From assembly GCA_947579605.1 (NCBI GenBank), contig OX388325.1, forward strand, positions 3,405,572 to 3,469,571: DNA of 64,000 bases. Reading direction: 5' to 3'. Below are positions 1 through 10,384 of this stretch, piece by piece. This stretch comes from Athripsodes cinereus (taxonomy: Eukaryota > Arthropoda > Insecta > Trichoptera > Leptoceridae). The position numbers were made by a program, and so were the translations under genes. Below the pieces are notes generated by a model. It made no database searches, had not been told where the DNA came from, and saw only the letters and a program-made list of their open reading frames with translations. Each line of letters starts with the position of its first letter. Within the stretch, counting starts at the first letter, position 1.

Positions 1-888
1 CACTTCCCTACAACTTCTTTTCTCTCGAACAGGACAATTTGACTCGTATGCATCCAAAATTGCTACATTTAAGTCTTGTACAGCCTGTTCTAGTTCATAA
101 TGATTTTTTACTTTAGAATTGACCAGTTCTAAGTTGTGCTTAAGACTGGTCATATATCGCTCCCAGTCTGTTTTCCTGGGATTTCTTATAAGATCTGTCT
201 TTATAGACAGGCCTTCTAAATCAAATCTTATGATTTTGTGGTCGGAGAGAGAGGGTTCCTGCGATACTCTCCATCTTTTGACCATTCTATTGATATTTCC
301 ACTTGAAAGTGTAATATCTAATACTTCCTGTCTTACTCTAGTGATAAATGTGGGATCACTTCCCACATTCAATATATCTAAGTTTTCAGTCAGGATGAAT
401 TCTAGGAGTTCTTCGCCTCTTCTGTTGATATCACTACTCCCCCACATAGTGTTATGAGCATTTGCATCACATCCCAATATGAGAGGGAGGTTCTTACTGC
501 TGCAATATTTAACCAAACCTTGAACTTCTAGTGGTGGCGCTGGCCCATTAAAGTCAAAGTATGCCGTTGCAATTACTATATCTCGACATGTATCACCCAT
601 ATCGATACTTGCTCGGATGGGTACTAGATCGCGGGACATGAATTCTGACAGAGACATATATTTAATATTGTCTCTTATCAAGATGCAAGCTCTTGGTTTG
701 TCATCCTTCATGTCCCAGATTACTTTAGCACCCAAGCTAGACAGACCTCTGATCTGTCCCTTGTAAATCCAAGGTTCCTGTATTAACACAATTCCCAGGC
801 TAGTTTTAGCAAACATGTTCGCAATGGCAGCAGAGGCTCCCCTAGCATGATGCAGGTTTACCTGAGCTAACCTGGTGATAGTATTTAT
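1..888 (-). CDS. LINE ORF2, apurinic endonuclease domain (partial, runs off left edge)
   Basis: Reading the minus strand from about 888 down to 1 gives one uninterrupted frame with the layout of a non-LTR retrotransposon endonuclease. An N-terminal 'RLAQVNLHHARGA' block is followed by 'IQEPWIYKG' (catalytic Glu), 'GCDANAHNTMWGS' (metal and active-site Asp/Asn) and 'SDHKIIRF' (catalytic Asp-His). The frame opens at 909 after a TAA and no Met precedes the first block, so the true start is unclear. It is still open at base 1, where reverse transcriptase should follow outside the window. The endonuclease nicks target DNA to prime reverse transcription. Family resembles Loa/R1/Jockey-group elements; the exact clade is not settled. 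It is intact over the visible part, unlike most LINEs here. Its 5' side abuts a (TA)n tract. Confidence 0.85.
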   Translation of the reverse strand, partial: MNTITRLAQVNLHHARGASAAIANMFAKTSLGIVLIQEPWIYKGQIRGLSSLGAKVIWDMKDDKPRACILIRDNIKYMSLSEFMSRDLVPIRASIDMGDTCRDIVIATAYFDFNGPAPPLEVQGLVKYCSSKNLPLILGCDANAHNTMWGSSDINRRGEELLEFILTENLDILNVGSDPTFITRVRQEVLDITLSSGNINRMVKRWRVSQEPSLSDHKIIRFDLEGLSIKTDLIRNPRKTDWERYMTSLKHNLELVNSKVKNHYELEQAVQDLNVAILDAYESNCPVREKRSCREV

Positions 889-920
889 TGATTTTGTGTT
901 AATTTTTATTTACTTATTTA

Positions 921-935
921 TATTATATATATATG

Positions 936-976
<41 letters not shown>
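921..976. repeat. (TA)n microsatellite with an embedded 'tatgctta'
   Basis: Near-pure TA dinucleotide run interrupted once by 'tatgctta'. It lies directly upstream of the endonuclease-bearing LINE ORF2. A very similar tract with the same interruption is at 8465-8519. Confidence 0.95.
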
Positions 977-979
<3 letters not shown>

Positions 980-1849
980 TATCATTCCGCACTTAGTTGC
1001 ACAAACCCTGTGCGAATAACAGCCGATTGTGACTCATTTGCACATCTTGGCTCACTAAGCACTTATTGGCTCAGCGATTTTTACAGATTTGAAATCGTCT
1101 CGAAGAGATAAATCCATCGGTACCATTGAAGTACCCTGATGCGTTTTATGATAATTTCGTATGCTTCAAATATGCCGCTATAGGCATTTTTACCTTTTTA
1201 TTATTCAATAACATGTATCTTTTCTTCTCTGTATAATATTAATCGCCCTTACTCGATCAGTAATGCGTTGTTGTCAGTATGACATCGGTAGTAAGAGAAA
1301 GAAGTAATGTGTGAATGAAATAGGTACATATTATATTCATACTTCATAGGTACCTATACCATAAAGAGATCAACTCCTGTGGACCGCAAATTGCATAATG
1401 CGTTTAATATTCTCATTCATTGATAAATCTGTTCCCGTCAGATTTGTGCGCTCCGTAGTAACAATTAAAACCTCATTATTACAATTCTGATAATTTCATT
1501 TATAGCTATTAAATTGTATTTACGTGTCAAACGTGTCACTTCCTTAATTATGTAACTTTTGTTTTATATGTTTGTCATGTTAAAATGTAACTTGTCGTCA
1601 ATCGTAGTAAAGGAATCCATCGATGTAACGTACGTATATTGATAAATTGAAAAGAATGTTAATTTTATCACCAGTATAGAACAAATCGTGTATTGTAACG
1701 TAATACGGATCCTGAGTTTCTTATAAAATTGTATTGTGAAATGTTATAGTTGTTGTTTTCATAACCTATGTTTTTCATATTCATGCACATATGCACATCT
1801 GTATATGTATACGTATATTTCACCTATTTTCCACTTTACAGATATTTAT
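977..1849. other. No gene seen
   Basis: AT-rich sequence without a convincing reading frame, RNA gene or repeat boundary. The short frame across 875-1111 is mostly translation of the TA run and is not supported. Confidence 0.6.
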
Positions 1850-2267
1850 TTATTTATTTATTCATTCTACGGCAAAAGCCCTTATTACATGATACATAAT
1901 ATATATATTTAAACAATTTCTACAACAATAAAATTGAAAACATAACACAAAAACATTCAAATCTCAATGATATAAAAACATATAAAAGACAATGTAATAG
2001 AAATTATATAAAAGATATTAAAATTTAAAAATAAAATTACAGAATATAATTTTTTTAATTTAAACCACAACACAAACAAATCAAATGTCAGACATGAAAT
2101 TTAAAATTCAAAACACGTGTAAACTATCATCAATTATAGTTACCAATAAAAATAACAAGACAAGACTGGATACAAAAAGATGGATTAATCATAGCTAACA
2201 ATAAAAATGACATCACAGAAGAATCCATATCACTGAACATTACAGCAATTTATTCACACTTGCAAAT
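1850..2267 (-). mobile_element. 3' UTR and tail of a Jockey/CR1-like LINE
   Basis: On the minus strand the sequence after the reverse transcriptase stop runs AT-rich to 'aaaagggcttttgccg'-like sequence and ends in (AAAT)n-type repeats near 1850. The same kind of ending (a 'ggc...gccg' hairpin stem followed by AATAAATAAATAAAT) closes other LINEs here at about 12366, 16200, 30805, 48350 and 58040. It marks the 3' end of the element whose coding part is 2268-4254. Confidence 0.75.
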
Positions 2268-4254
2268 TCACATCCTTTGGATTCTCAACATGGCTTCTGT
2301 CACATGTGACTTATATTGGACTAATGATGAGTGAAATATGTCAACCCCTCCAGCAAATTCATTTCCCAAACGCTGAATTCTTTTTAGAGATGAATTCTGA
2401 CCATACGTAGTGGTCGAGTCATCAACATAAAATGGTAAGGATTGTCGAGTAACTCTCAATGGTGCATGAAAATTTATCTTATGCAATAGATCTGGGCAGT
2501 AAATAAAACCATGTATTAACTTGAACAGAGTCATTAAATCGGTTAATTTTCTTCTCTCTAATATCTGCAATAAATTCAAATAATTTAAAAGAAAATTGTA
2601 GTCCAAATGTTCTCTGGGTATTCCCAGTCTAAAATTTATATGTTGCAGAAATTTTCGTTCAACCCTATTCAGGCTATTAATGTGAATCTGGAAACACGGG
2701 GACCAGACTGATGAACAGAACTCCAAGACACTACGTACCAGAGAAACATACAGCAATTCCAAAGTGTGTATGTGGGAGAATTGCTGACACACTCTTAATA
2801 AAAATCCCAAAAGCCTCATAGCTTTATTACAAGTGATGTTAATGTGGCTGATGAAACTAAGACGACGATCAAAAACGACACCCAAATCGCGAATTTCATC
2901 CACGGACTCCAGCAAGGCACCATCAAGTTTATACTCGTACACTATTGGACTCTTTAATCTATAAAAACGCATTACGTGACATTTTTTTGCATTGAGTGTT
3001 AAACTGTTATTTGTACACCAATCATAAAATCTATTCAGATTTTCCTGAAGAATACGGCTGTCACTTTCATCACTAATTGCTTTAAATATCTTGAGGTCAT
3101 CGGCATACAAAAGAACCTCCACATCAGTGAACACCTTCATTACATCATTTATGAATAAATTAAATAGGATGGGACCGAGGTGGGAACCCTGAGGCACCCC
3201 ACTCAGGGCTAGAAACTCGTACGAATATGTGTCACCGATTCTGACGGATAATCTCCGATCCTTTAGATAATTTACAAACCAAGTAAACAGCGAACCAGTG
3301 ACTCCAATCATCATTAATTTCTCTAGAAGAATCCCATGGTCCACCCTATCAAAAGCCTTGCTGAAGTCCGTATAGATCGCATCAACCTGGGCTTTATGGG
3401 CCAACGAATCTGATATGAAGTTCTCATAAACCATTAAATTTGATTGAGTAGACTTTAAGGGCATGAAACCATGTTGAGACTCAGCTATTATGTTAGTGAT
3501 ACAGGGAGATTATCTTACTTAAGACAATCTTCTCAAGTAACTTTGGTATACATGATTGAATGCAAATAGGTCTGTAATTAGAGACGCTCTGCTTGTTACC
3601 AGTCTTAAAAATTGGTACGAGATAACTGTGTTTCCAGCATTCTGGGTAAGAACCTAATGTCAATGATTTATTAAAAATAACAAACAATGGGTAGGACAGA
3701 CTATGCATACATTTTTTCATAAATAAAGGAGGAACACCATCAGGACCACTACTAGTTTTTAGCTCCAGGCCTCTGATGTATTTTACAATGTCCTTGATTT
3801 CTATATTGATTGAGGATAAATGCAGGTCATATGTAAGTACATCATGAGTGCCATGTCCCGTACTATGGGATCCATGATAGAAAGAACCAAAAAAGTCCGC
3901 AAACAAATTCGCAATCCCAGGGAGAGTGTCTACCACCGTATCACCAAATTCCATAGATCTCGGGATTCCCGAGTCCTGCGACCGAAGCGAGTTACTGTAT
4001 TTAAAAATGTGTTTGGTATTTATACTAATGGTACTTTCTATGTTGTCTATAATTTTTTTATAACAAGAATCAGCCATCCTTTTACACTCGGTGCGCAACA
4101 CTTGAAACTGTTGGTAATCATGGTGCTCCCCAGAGATCTTGTAAGCCTTGTGTGCCACCTTCTTTGCATTGATCTTTTCCATCAACTCATGACTAAACCA
4201 TTCTGGATAACCCGATGTACAATAAGTAGTTGAAGGGACAAACTCCGAAATCAC
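2268..4254 (-). pseudogene. Jockey/CR1-type LINE reverse transcriptase, 5'-truncated, one frameshift
   Basis: Two abutting frames (4254-3493, then 3464-2268) form one reverse transcriptase. In order they contain 'SSGPDGVPPLFMKK', 'YRPICIQSCIPKLLEKIV', 'YTDFSKAFDRVDH' (motif A with catalytic Asp), 'SGVPQGSHLGPILFNLFIND', 'LLYADDLKIFK' (motif C, catalytic DD), then the thumb and a C-terminal region. A one-base change near 3490 shifts the frame just before the QHGF motif; otherwise the protein is readable to its stop. The endonuclease half is absent and homology stops near 4254, the usual 5' truncation of LINE insertions. The 5' junction is followed by an unrelated RT fragment on the other strand. 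Confidence 0.9.
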
Positions 4255-4289
4255 CCCTGAACTATCTCATAAAACCTATATATTCTGGA

Positions 4290-4620
4290 GCTTCTGAATG
4301 TAGGAGCTGATATGAACGGTGTAAACGTATGTGCTTTAATGTTTGCTGATGATTTGGTGTTATTAGCTAATAATGAATGCGATCTGCCGAGAAATGTGTC
4401 ATTTGTGCATGAAAAGTTCGAAGAGAAGGGACTGACTAATGTAAAGAAGACGAAAGTAATGGTTTTTGAAAGGGAAAAAGGGTTAGTTGGAAGACATCGC
4501 ATTATAGCGATAGACTCGCCCTCTGTACATTGAATCGTATAACTGATATTTCTATGATAACTTGTTTTGATTTGAAATTTTGTAATCAATGTACAGTGAA
4601 GAATAAATAAAAATAAATAA
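4290..4620 (+). pseudogene. LINE reverse transcriptase fragment (FADD box) joined to a 3' tail
   Basis: The plus strand from about 4312 reads 'NGVNVCALMFADDLVLLANN', an RT motif C with its catalytic Asp pair, followed by 'KTKVMVFEREKG'. It then stops at 4533 and passes into AT-rich sequence ending in 'aataaataaaaataaataa'. Only about 70 codons remain, so this is a remnant, probably internally deleted, from a different LINE family than the neighbouring minus-strand element. Confidence 0.65.
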
Positions 4621-4657
4621 CTGTATTATTGTTATTTGTTTTAGTAGGTTAAAAGGG

Positions 4658-4825
4658 GAATTGTCATTCAGTATTGCAGAAAAATACAACCAAGTGGAGT
4701 AGTCAGCAGATCAGACGCATGTAACAAACATGCAAGCCGTCCTCTCCCTGTCAACAATAAATCAAGACATTCAGAATTGGCAAACCTCATTACTGAATTT
4801 AAAATGTAAAATGTCTTTATTTTTC
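4658..4825 (+). repeat. Dispersed ~160-bp repeat, copy 1
   Basis: Contains 'aacatgcaagc(c/t)gtcctctcc' and 'aagacattcag', and ends near 'atttaaaatgtaaaatg'. Two relatives are in the window: about 7620-7780 on the minus strand and 22678-22840 on the plus strand. No coding capacity was recognised; it is probably the 3' end of a LINE or a SINE. Confidence 0.7.
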
Positions 4826-5731
4826 CGAACACCTGCCTTTTATACGACACTCTAAAATTTACGGAGAAGAGTGGGAGACAAATTCATTACCGGGTGCTCA
4901 ATTTTTAATAAGTATAATCATTTCTGGGTATTGACACTCGACTTCTTAGGAAGTCCAATCGAAGTGAAATTTCGTCTCATTTAATATTTTTGATTGTTTG
5001 TTATGATGTTTATTATTTTTCTGTGTGTACGATATAATGATATGACTCCTTCAATCCATCGCTTTATTTTAATTTAGGTACTTATTACTATTAAATATAA
5101 TTGTTTTACATCTTTCCCGATAAAACGCCCGTTTTCATGGTATAACCAGAGAATTCCATACAAAACCTAGAACCCTGACTCATTTACAAAAGTGAGGCAA
5201 AAAATCTATGATTTTTTGACAGAACGGTTGGCGGAAGCGTGTGGTGTTTCCTACATTTTATGAAGTACTAGCTGTCCCAGCGAACTTCGTACCGCCTAAG
5301 AATCAATAAATGATTACATACATACATCTTCTTCTCCCTGTCCTAGTTCAGTCGGGGTCCCATTGCCCTTAGGTATCTCCTCCAGATAACCCCTGCCATC
5401 GCTGCTTCCAGGACCTCTGGCCACCCCAAACCAAGCCTTTGAACACACAGGTTCGACACCTGCCCTTGCCAGCTTCTTTTAGAGCGGCCCACCGGTCTTC
5501 TGCCCTTTCCCACTGACTTTGTGAATGATTAATATTATTAATCTCTTTACAAACTCCCGTAATTGTCCAAGTGTGTCGTCGTAGGTATAGTGTAAAAAAA
5601 TAAAATTCATTTGGAACTTTCGCAGTTTAGCGGCCCCACCCGTTGTCTAGTACTTTTTCCATAGAAAATGTAATATTTTCGAAACATGAGGAAATTGTTG
5701 CCATATGTAGAATTAATTCATAAGTTCCATA

Positions 5732-6353
5732 TTTTTTTTTACATAGACAATTCACACACATCGAGCTAGTCCCAAACTAAGATATGAATCTTGTATTATG
5801 GGTACTATGGATAGGATTTTGGATGTCAAATGGTATGAAAATGTTACAAATGATGCTGTGCGCCGGCGCACCCAGCAGAGACCTGTAATCTCCGTAATAC
5901 AGGAGAGACGATGGTCCTGGCTGGGACATGTTTTGAGAATGCCTAATTATAGTTGGCCAAGAAGAGCACTGGTCTTCCGTCCGCAGGGGTTCCGTCGGCC
6001 CGGGCGTCCCCCCTCTTTCACAATACACCGTTCCTATGACAACGATATCAGAGCGCAAGGAATGTCGTGGAAAGAGGTGACGCAATTGGCACAGAGACGC
6101 TCTGAATGGAGGAGGCTGGTTTCTGCCCTGTGTTCCCGAGAGGCGCGGTGAGGGCGATGATGATGATGATGATGATTATGGCCACTAACGCGACGATACA
6201 CACATAAACAATGCACTATACACACATATATGTAACACTCAGACCCAGGACAATTTGAAAAGGGTCATTCTTCACTTTGCCCTGGCCGGGAATCGAACCC
6301 GGGACCTCGTGACTCATAGGCAAGAGCGTTACCTCCGCGCCCCACCAACCGAC
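5732..6353 (-). mobile_element. tRNA-derived SINE (interrupted copy)
   Basis: On the minus strand the 5' end near 6350 looks like a tRNA: an A-box-like 'tggggcgcggagg' (6332-6347) and a perfect Pol III B box 'GGTTCGATTCC' (6289-6299). A tRNA-unrelated body follows ('ttgtcctgggtctg', 'cgtcgcgttagtacccata', 'agtttgggactagctcgat') and ends in a short A-run at about 5732-5740. The body is the type I associate with abundant lepidopteran SINEs. It is split by a plus-strand RTE-like 3' fragment at 5806-6182; the uninterrupted version is at 61578-61820. Confidence 0.75.
5806..6182 (+). pseudogene. RTE-like LINE 3' fragment with (GAT)n tail, inserted in the SINE
   Basis: Encodes the last ~110 residues of a LINE ORF2 C-terminal region ('WSWLGHVLRMPNYSWPRRAL', 'IHRSYDNDIRAQGMSWKEV', 'SEWRRLVSALCSRE') and stops at 6151. 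A (GATGAT)n tail to about 6178 follows. Trinucleotide tails are typical of RTE-like elements; the clade call is inference. Related fragments lie at 62590-62937 (minus), 36490-36770 (minus) and 44870-44985 (plus). The target 'gggtact|aacgcg' is seen empty at 61645-61660, so the insertion boundaries are directly visible. Confidence 0.85.
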
Positions 6354-6836
6354 ATGAACAATTAACTTAACTCAGATTTGTTTATAAATTATCTGCTATA
6401 CGTATTATAATTATGTAGGTACTAATTTTAGGTAGATACCTATTCATTTGAAATTTATAAAAATTCTTTCCATGATTTTTTCAAAATCGAAATATCAGAA
6501 CCACAGATGTTAAATTGTATGGATTACGATTCTAATTTGAAAATGTATAGAAAAATTATTCTTTAAATAGGCCAATCTATAAAAAAACTTCATCGATGAT
6601 TTTGTATATTCTCCATATTGCATTATTTATTGAAATTAAAAATGTATGGCGTAAATAATTTTCTTCCTATTTTTTCTTACCGTGAATTTGTAAGATGTTT
6701 TAATAGCCTATAGTTTATTCCGGGCGGAGAAGACTCCAACAAATCAGAGATCATTCAAATCGGTACGGCCATTCTTGAGTTATAAGTGTTGAAACACACA
6801 CTACTTCCTTTTATAGGTATATAAGATTTCTCGCAT

Positions 6837-7194
6837 TTTTATAAAAATATATCATTTTTACTTTTATAAAAACGTAATTGGACAATTTTTGAAATTCTTG
6901 TCAACGTTTTAAGCCGATATACCGTGATGGCATAGTTCTTTACAGTAGTAGTAAAATAGTAAGTAATATTATAACTTACCATATTCAATAATATTATGTA
7001 TCGGAGAATTTACCGGTTCACAAATCAAGGATATTTACGTTTCGCAAGGAAAAATATAATTCATTGCGATCCCGAAATCAACAACCGGAAATTCAAATAC
7101 ATTATAATGACCAAAAGTTTCGTAATCAATACCACACGTATCAATATCCAGCACGTATACGATATTTATTTTGAAGATATTGGCGGACTTTGAG
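6837..7194. other. No gene seen
   Basis: AT-rich sequence. The frame at 6996-7193 has no recognisable domain and no splice or start context that would support it. Confidence 0.5.
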
Positions 7195-7560
7195 ATGTGG
7201 TGCTACATACGCATGCTGGAGATCCATTGGTCGGAACATGTGGAAAACTTAAGAGTTGTTAACCAGTGTAGGCGAAAAAAAGCAACTCCTTAATAGAATC
7301 AGCCAACAACGAGCTAACTGGATTGGCCACAATATTAGACACCCAGGAGTGTTTATCACCATCGCGGAGGGTATGACCGAAGGCAGAAATGGTAGAGGGC
7401 GACCAAGAGACGCTTAGGTATATGGACCAACTGAAGAAGGACATGAACTGTGGCACTTACTTGGAACTAGAGAGAGTAGCTGAAAATAGGGAGGAATGGA
7501 GAAGAAAATCAAAACTCGTTACAGACCAATCCAATGGATTGTAACTTGTAACTCACTTTA
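7195..7560 (+). pseudogene. RTE-like LINE C-terminal fragment (second family)
   Basis: Reads, with frameshifts, as the same protein tail found intact at 51704-52072: 'EMWCYIRMLEIHWSEHV', then 'CQQRANWIGHNIRHPGV' and 'GRPRD', ending in 'CRPIQWIVT'. At least two small indels break the frame (near 7255 and 7410). It is a 3' stub of a LINE ORF2. Confidence 0.75.
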
Positions 7561-7617
7561 TATGCGAAATATATAGTAGAAAAATCTTTATAGTAGAAAT
7601 ATAATAGAAATATAAAC

Positions 7618-7785
7618 AGACATTTTACATCTTAAATTCAGCTATGAGGTTTGCCACCCATCCTGAATGTGTTGATTTTATATTGGCACGGAGAGGACAG
7701 CTTGCATGTTTATTATATGCGGATGGTCTGCTGGCTACCCCACTTGTGTGATGTGCTGTGACGGTATAGTAGTCGTAGTAGTACT
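7618..7785 (-). repeat. Dispersed ~160-bp repeat, copy 2 (inverted)
   Basis: Reverse complement of the repeat at 22678-22840, including 'cattttacatcttaaattcagc', 'ttgccacccatcctgaatgt' and the 'gtagtagtacta' end. From here to 8460 I see only AT-rich sequence with 'gtaggtacctag' runs and no gene. Confidence 0.8.
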
Positions 7786-8464
7786 AGTCATAATATTGAA
7801 TAGGTATTGTTTTCTTATCGGTGATAAATTCATCACCAATAAAATAAATATGTGAACATTACTAATAAATTGTTACAAAGTGAAATAAAATATTATACCT
7901 AGGTAGGTACCTAGCGATGTATTTAAGTGATAATAGTTGCGATAAAAAAATATACCTATCATGATCAATGAAGATTTAATGAATTATGACTGCATGTTCA
8001 ACAACATTCTACAGTAGTTAGCGAAAAATATTAAAGGAATTAAACGTAGGTACAAATTACATTGTTTTTGTACGTAGCATTGATCATCATGGCAGTTTAA
8101 GGATGAATCTTTATAATTCATATACCTACCTACCAATACAATTAATAATAATATTCGCGCATATCAGGACAATGAAGCACAAATCCGAGTAATGTCTTTC
8201 TCTTTCTAGCATCATCGGCAACGTCGCATGATCAAGTAACTTAGGCAAATTATATGGATTAGGTATTGTATGTTAACCGTCGTGATTTTTTTTTGAAGCA
8301 TACCAATATTATATGGAATATAAACTTACCTGAGAATATTAAAATAAAAATAAAAACGACATTAGTTTCCTATATCATGTGAGCTGCTATATATTCCAGG
8401 GTATAGAATGTACAAGGTTTGTTCGTTAGTCGTGTGTGATGCGTTAAGTGCTGCGAGCTATAAA

Positions 8465-8486
8465 TATATATATATATATATATATG

Positions 8487-8519
<33 letters not shown>
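8465..8519. repeat. (TA)n microsatellite with an embedded 'tatgctta'
   Basis: Two TA runs separated by 'tatgctta', the same structure as at 921-976. It lies 40 bp downstream of the LINE ORF1 stop codon on the minus strand. Confidence 0.95.
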
Positions 8520-8558
8520 TGTGATAAATTATTATCTTCTGTTAAGAGTGCAAGCCTC

Positions 8559-10100
8559 TTACTCCTGGACCATGTCCACAACTTGGGCGTCATCTTCCCC
8601 TTCTTCTGCTGAAAGCAGTTCTTCCTCCCCACCTGAGCTCGTCAATGAGTTCGGACTTGCGAGCGGGCTCGCATTGTCCTCCATCTCAACGTTATCTCTC
8701 TCATCCGAGTGAGGCACCCCACCAGAGGAAGTCCCCTCCGACAAGATGCCCCCCCCGGAAGAGTCAGGCAGGGAGGTAGGTGGCATGATGACTCCACTCT
8801 CCTCTTTTTTCTTTTTCCCCAGTCCCTGAACCTGGATTTCTCCATATCGGTAGAAGAGTGTTCCCCTCTTCTCCGACATGTTCTTGTGTGAGACCTGGTC
8901 TACCTCCATACTCAGGAGCCACCCAGTTCCGTCCTTCTTGCTGGCAAGGATTCTCCAGAGGGTGATGTTGAGCCCCTCATTTTGCCTATCCAGCATCTTT
9001 AGTACCTCCTCTGTGGTCATGTCTTGGCTTCTGGGGAAAAAGATGGTGACGGTGTATGCCTTCGGGACATCCTCCTCTGAGCATGCCCTAAGCCCCGCCC
9101 CCTCCCATCCCCCCAGAGATCCGACCACGGACTTCAACCACTCAGCTGTTGATGTGGTAGCACAGTCCACCAAGAGCATGCTTGGTTTGAAGCGTATGCT
9201 TCGGAACTGTACTTTACTTTGAGATGGTGTCGTATCCGACATCATCTCCTTCAAGATTAGGTTCTCCAGCCTAGTGAGACCTTCATTGTCAATGATGACT
9301 TTCGGGTACTCACTCGGCAGAATTACTAATCTTACTGTTTTAAGAGCAGTTGCATAACTGGTGACTTGCCCAGTTGACCTAGTACTAGCCTGGGTCTGTG
9401 CAACTGCCCTTTTCTTTGAGGCTGGGTCCTGTGGGGGAGTTATCAGCCTCTTCTTGGCATTTTGCTCTTTGGGTACAGGCCCCTTTGCAATTGGGGCCTC
9501 AGGTGCATGCCCTTCGGATGATCCATTGGCGCTTTGCTGTTCAGGTGTGACCTTCCCATCAAGCACCCTCTTCCTAGCCTTTTCTGGTTCAAGCCCAATT
9601 GTGAGGTAGCGGAGATACCACTTCTTTCGGGCACCACTGAGGCCTATCCTCAGTGGATCGTCCGGGCCCCCGGGCTCGCCTGGGGCTGGTAGTGGCATCG
9701 TCCGCCACCTCGGCTTCTTTTGCTTGTTGTTACCACTTGCCCCGGATTTTCCGGTGTTGCCAGTGGAAGCATCACCACCACCATTCCCGGAGGGCCCGGG
9801 TTTATTACTGGTAGAGGCTTCGCCACCACTAGCCCCGGTTTTTCCGGTGAATTTGCCAGTGGAAACACTGCTGGGTTCCTGTCTTCGGCGGTCTTCCAGA
9901 AGACGGGCAACTGTTGGTGCCTGGTCTAGGTGTCGACTCGTTGACTGCCCCTCAGGAGCAGACAGCGATGCCCTGTCCTCAGGCTTGGACATGGTGTTAA
10001 CGGGGCATGCCCGCTTAAATTTCTTTGTTTTTCCTTTATTTTTTCTTTTAACATCCATATTGGTCCCACGAGCAGCTAGGGAACTAGAGGTCCGCTGCAT
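8559..10100 (-). CDS. LINE ORF1 protein (DUF4780-like), intact
   Basis: A 513-codon frame from the first ATG (10100); the frame is open further upstream, so the start is tentative. The N-terminus is basic (KRKNKGKTKKFKR), then about 150 residues of low-complexity Gly/Ser/Thr/Pro. Next comes a 'RKKWYLRYLTIGLEPEKARKR' block, then a structured domain of about 180 residues ('VRLVILPSEYPKVIIDNEGL' to 'WLLSMEVDQVSHKN'), and an acidic tail. This order matches the DUF4780-containing ORF1 proteins of insect Loa/Jockey-group LINEs, which bind element RNA. No nonsense or frameshift is seen, so the copy is young. No ORF2 follows directly downstream (minus direction); a (TA)n tract does. Confidence 0.75.
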   Translation of the reverse strand: MQRTSSSLAARGTNMDVKRKNKGKTKKFKRACPVNTMSKPEDRASLSAPEGQSTSRHLDQAPTVARLLEDRRRQEPSSVSTGKFTGKTGASGGEASTSNKPGPSGNGGGDASTGNTGKSGASGNNKQKKPRWRTMPLPAPGEPGGPDDPLRIGLSGARKKWYLRYLTIGLEPEKARKRVLDGKVTPEQQSANGSSEGHAPEAPIAKGPVPKEQNAKKRLITPPQDPASKKRAVAQTQASTRSTGQVTSYATALKTVRLVILPSEYPKVIIDNEGLTRLENLILKEMMSDTTPSQSKVQFRSIRFKPSMLLVDCATTSTAEWLKSVVGSLGGWEGAGLRACSEEDVPKAYTVTIFFPRSQDMTTEEVLKMLDRQNEGLNITLWRILASKKDGTGWLLSMEVDQVSHKNMSEKRGTLFYRYGEIQVQGLGKKKKEESGVIMPPTSLPDSSGGGILSEGTSSGGVPHSDERDNVEMEDNASPLASPNSLTSSGGEEELLSAEEGEDDAQVVDMVQE

Positions 10101-10118
10101 CAGAGCCCCGCATGACAC

Positions 10119-10384
10119 AGTAAGGCTAGATACTTCAGGAGGTCGCCTGGTATCCTGAAGGCCCCGTTAGAGACACCATACCCTGGTGCCATTCAGCTAT
10201 CAGCACGGGTCGCTCAACACCTTAGCTTGGGTTGGGATGGTTTGATGGGACTTTTGTGATTGAGTTAAAAGGGGTAAGAGCAGGGAAGATTGAAGGAGTA
10301 GTGGGTATAGGATTGGGAGAGCGCTGACCGGATGGAAGGATAAATGGACAGATCAGCGTTCAGCTCAGGTAACCCGGGTGCGCC
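10119..10384 (-). other. Probable LINE 5' UTR
   Basis: GC-richer sequence upstream of the ORF1, with no reading frame of its own. It likely belongs to the same element, but the 5' boundary is not marked by any repeat I can see. Confidence 0.35.

Larger units (their letters stand above)
5268..6836. repeat. Composite dispersed repeat, copy 1
   Basis: Begins 'tagctgtcccagcgaactt' and ends near 'cattcttgagttataagtg'. A second copy lies at about 60917-63040 in the same orientation, with the same order of blocks: GC-rich 'gcggccccacccgttgtc' block, tRNA-derived SINE, then AT-rich right half. The copies differ by insertions: here an RTE-like stub at about 5806-6182; in the other copy an inverted duplication, an RTE-like stub and a LINE. 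About 4830-5267 to its left holds no recognisable gene. Confidence 0.8.

Noticed and set aside
875..1111. Plus-strand ORF starting in the TA microsatellite
   Set aside because: Mostly (YI)n from the TA run; no domain, and it overlaps the 5' end of the minus-strand LINE.
4312..4533. A small complete gene
   Set aside because: It contains an RT FADD box and ends in a LINE-type tail, so it is a retroelement remnant.
6280..6353. A genuine tRNA gene
   Set aside because: The A and B boxes are present, but the sequence continues into a SINE body with an A-tail and a second copy exists in the same composite repeat; no proper acceptor stem closes.
9361..10158. Plus-strand frames opposite the LINE ORF1
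   Set aside because: Shadow frames of the GC-rich, low-complexity minus-strand coding region.
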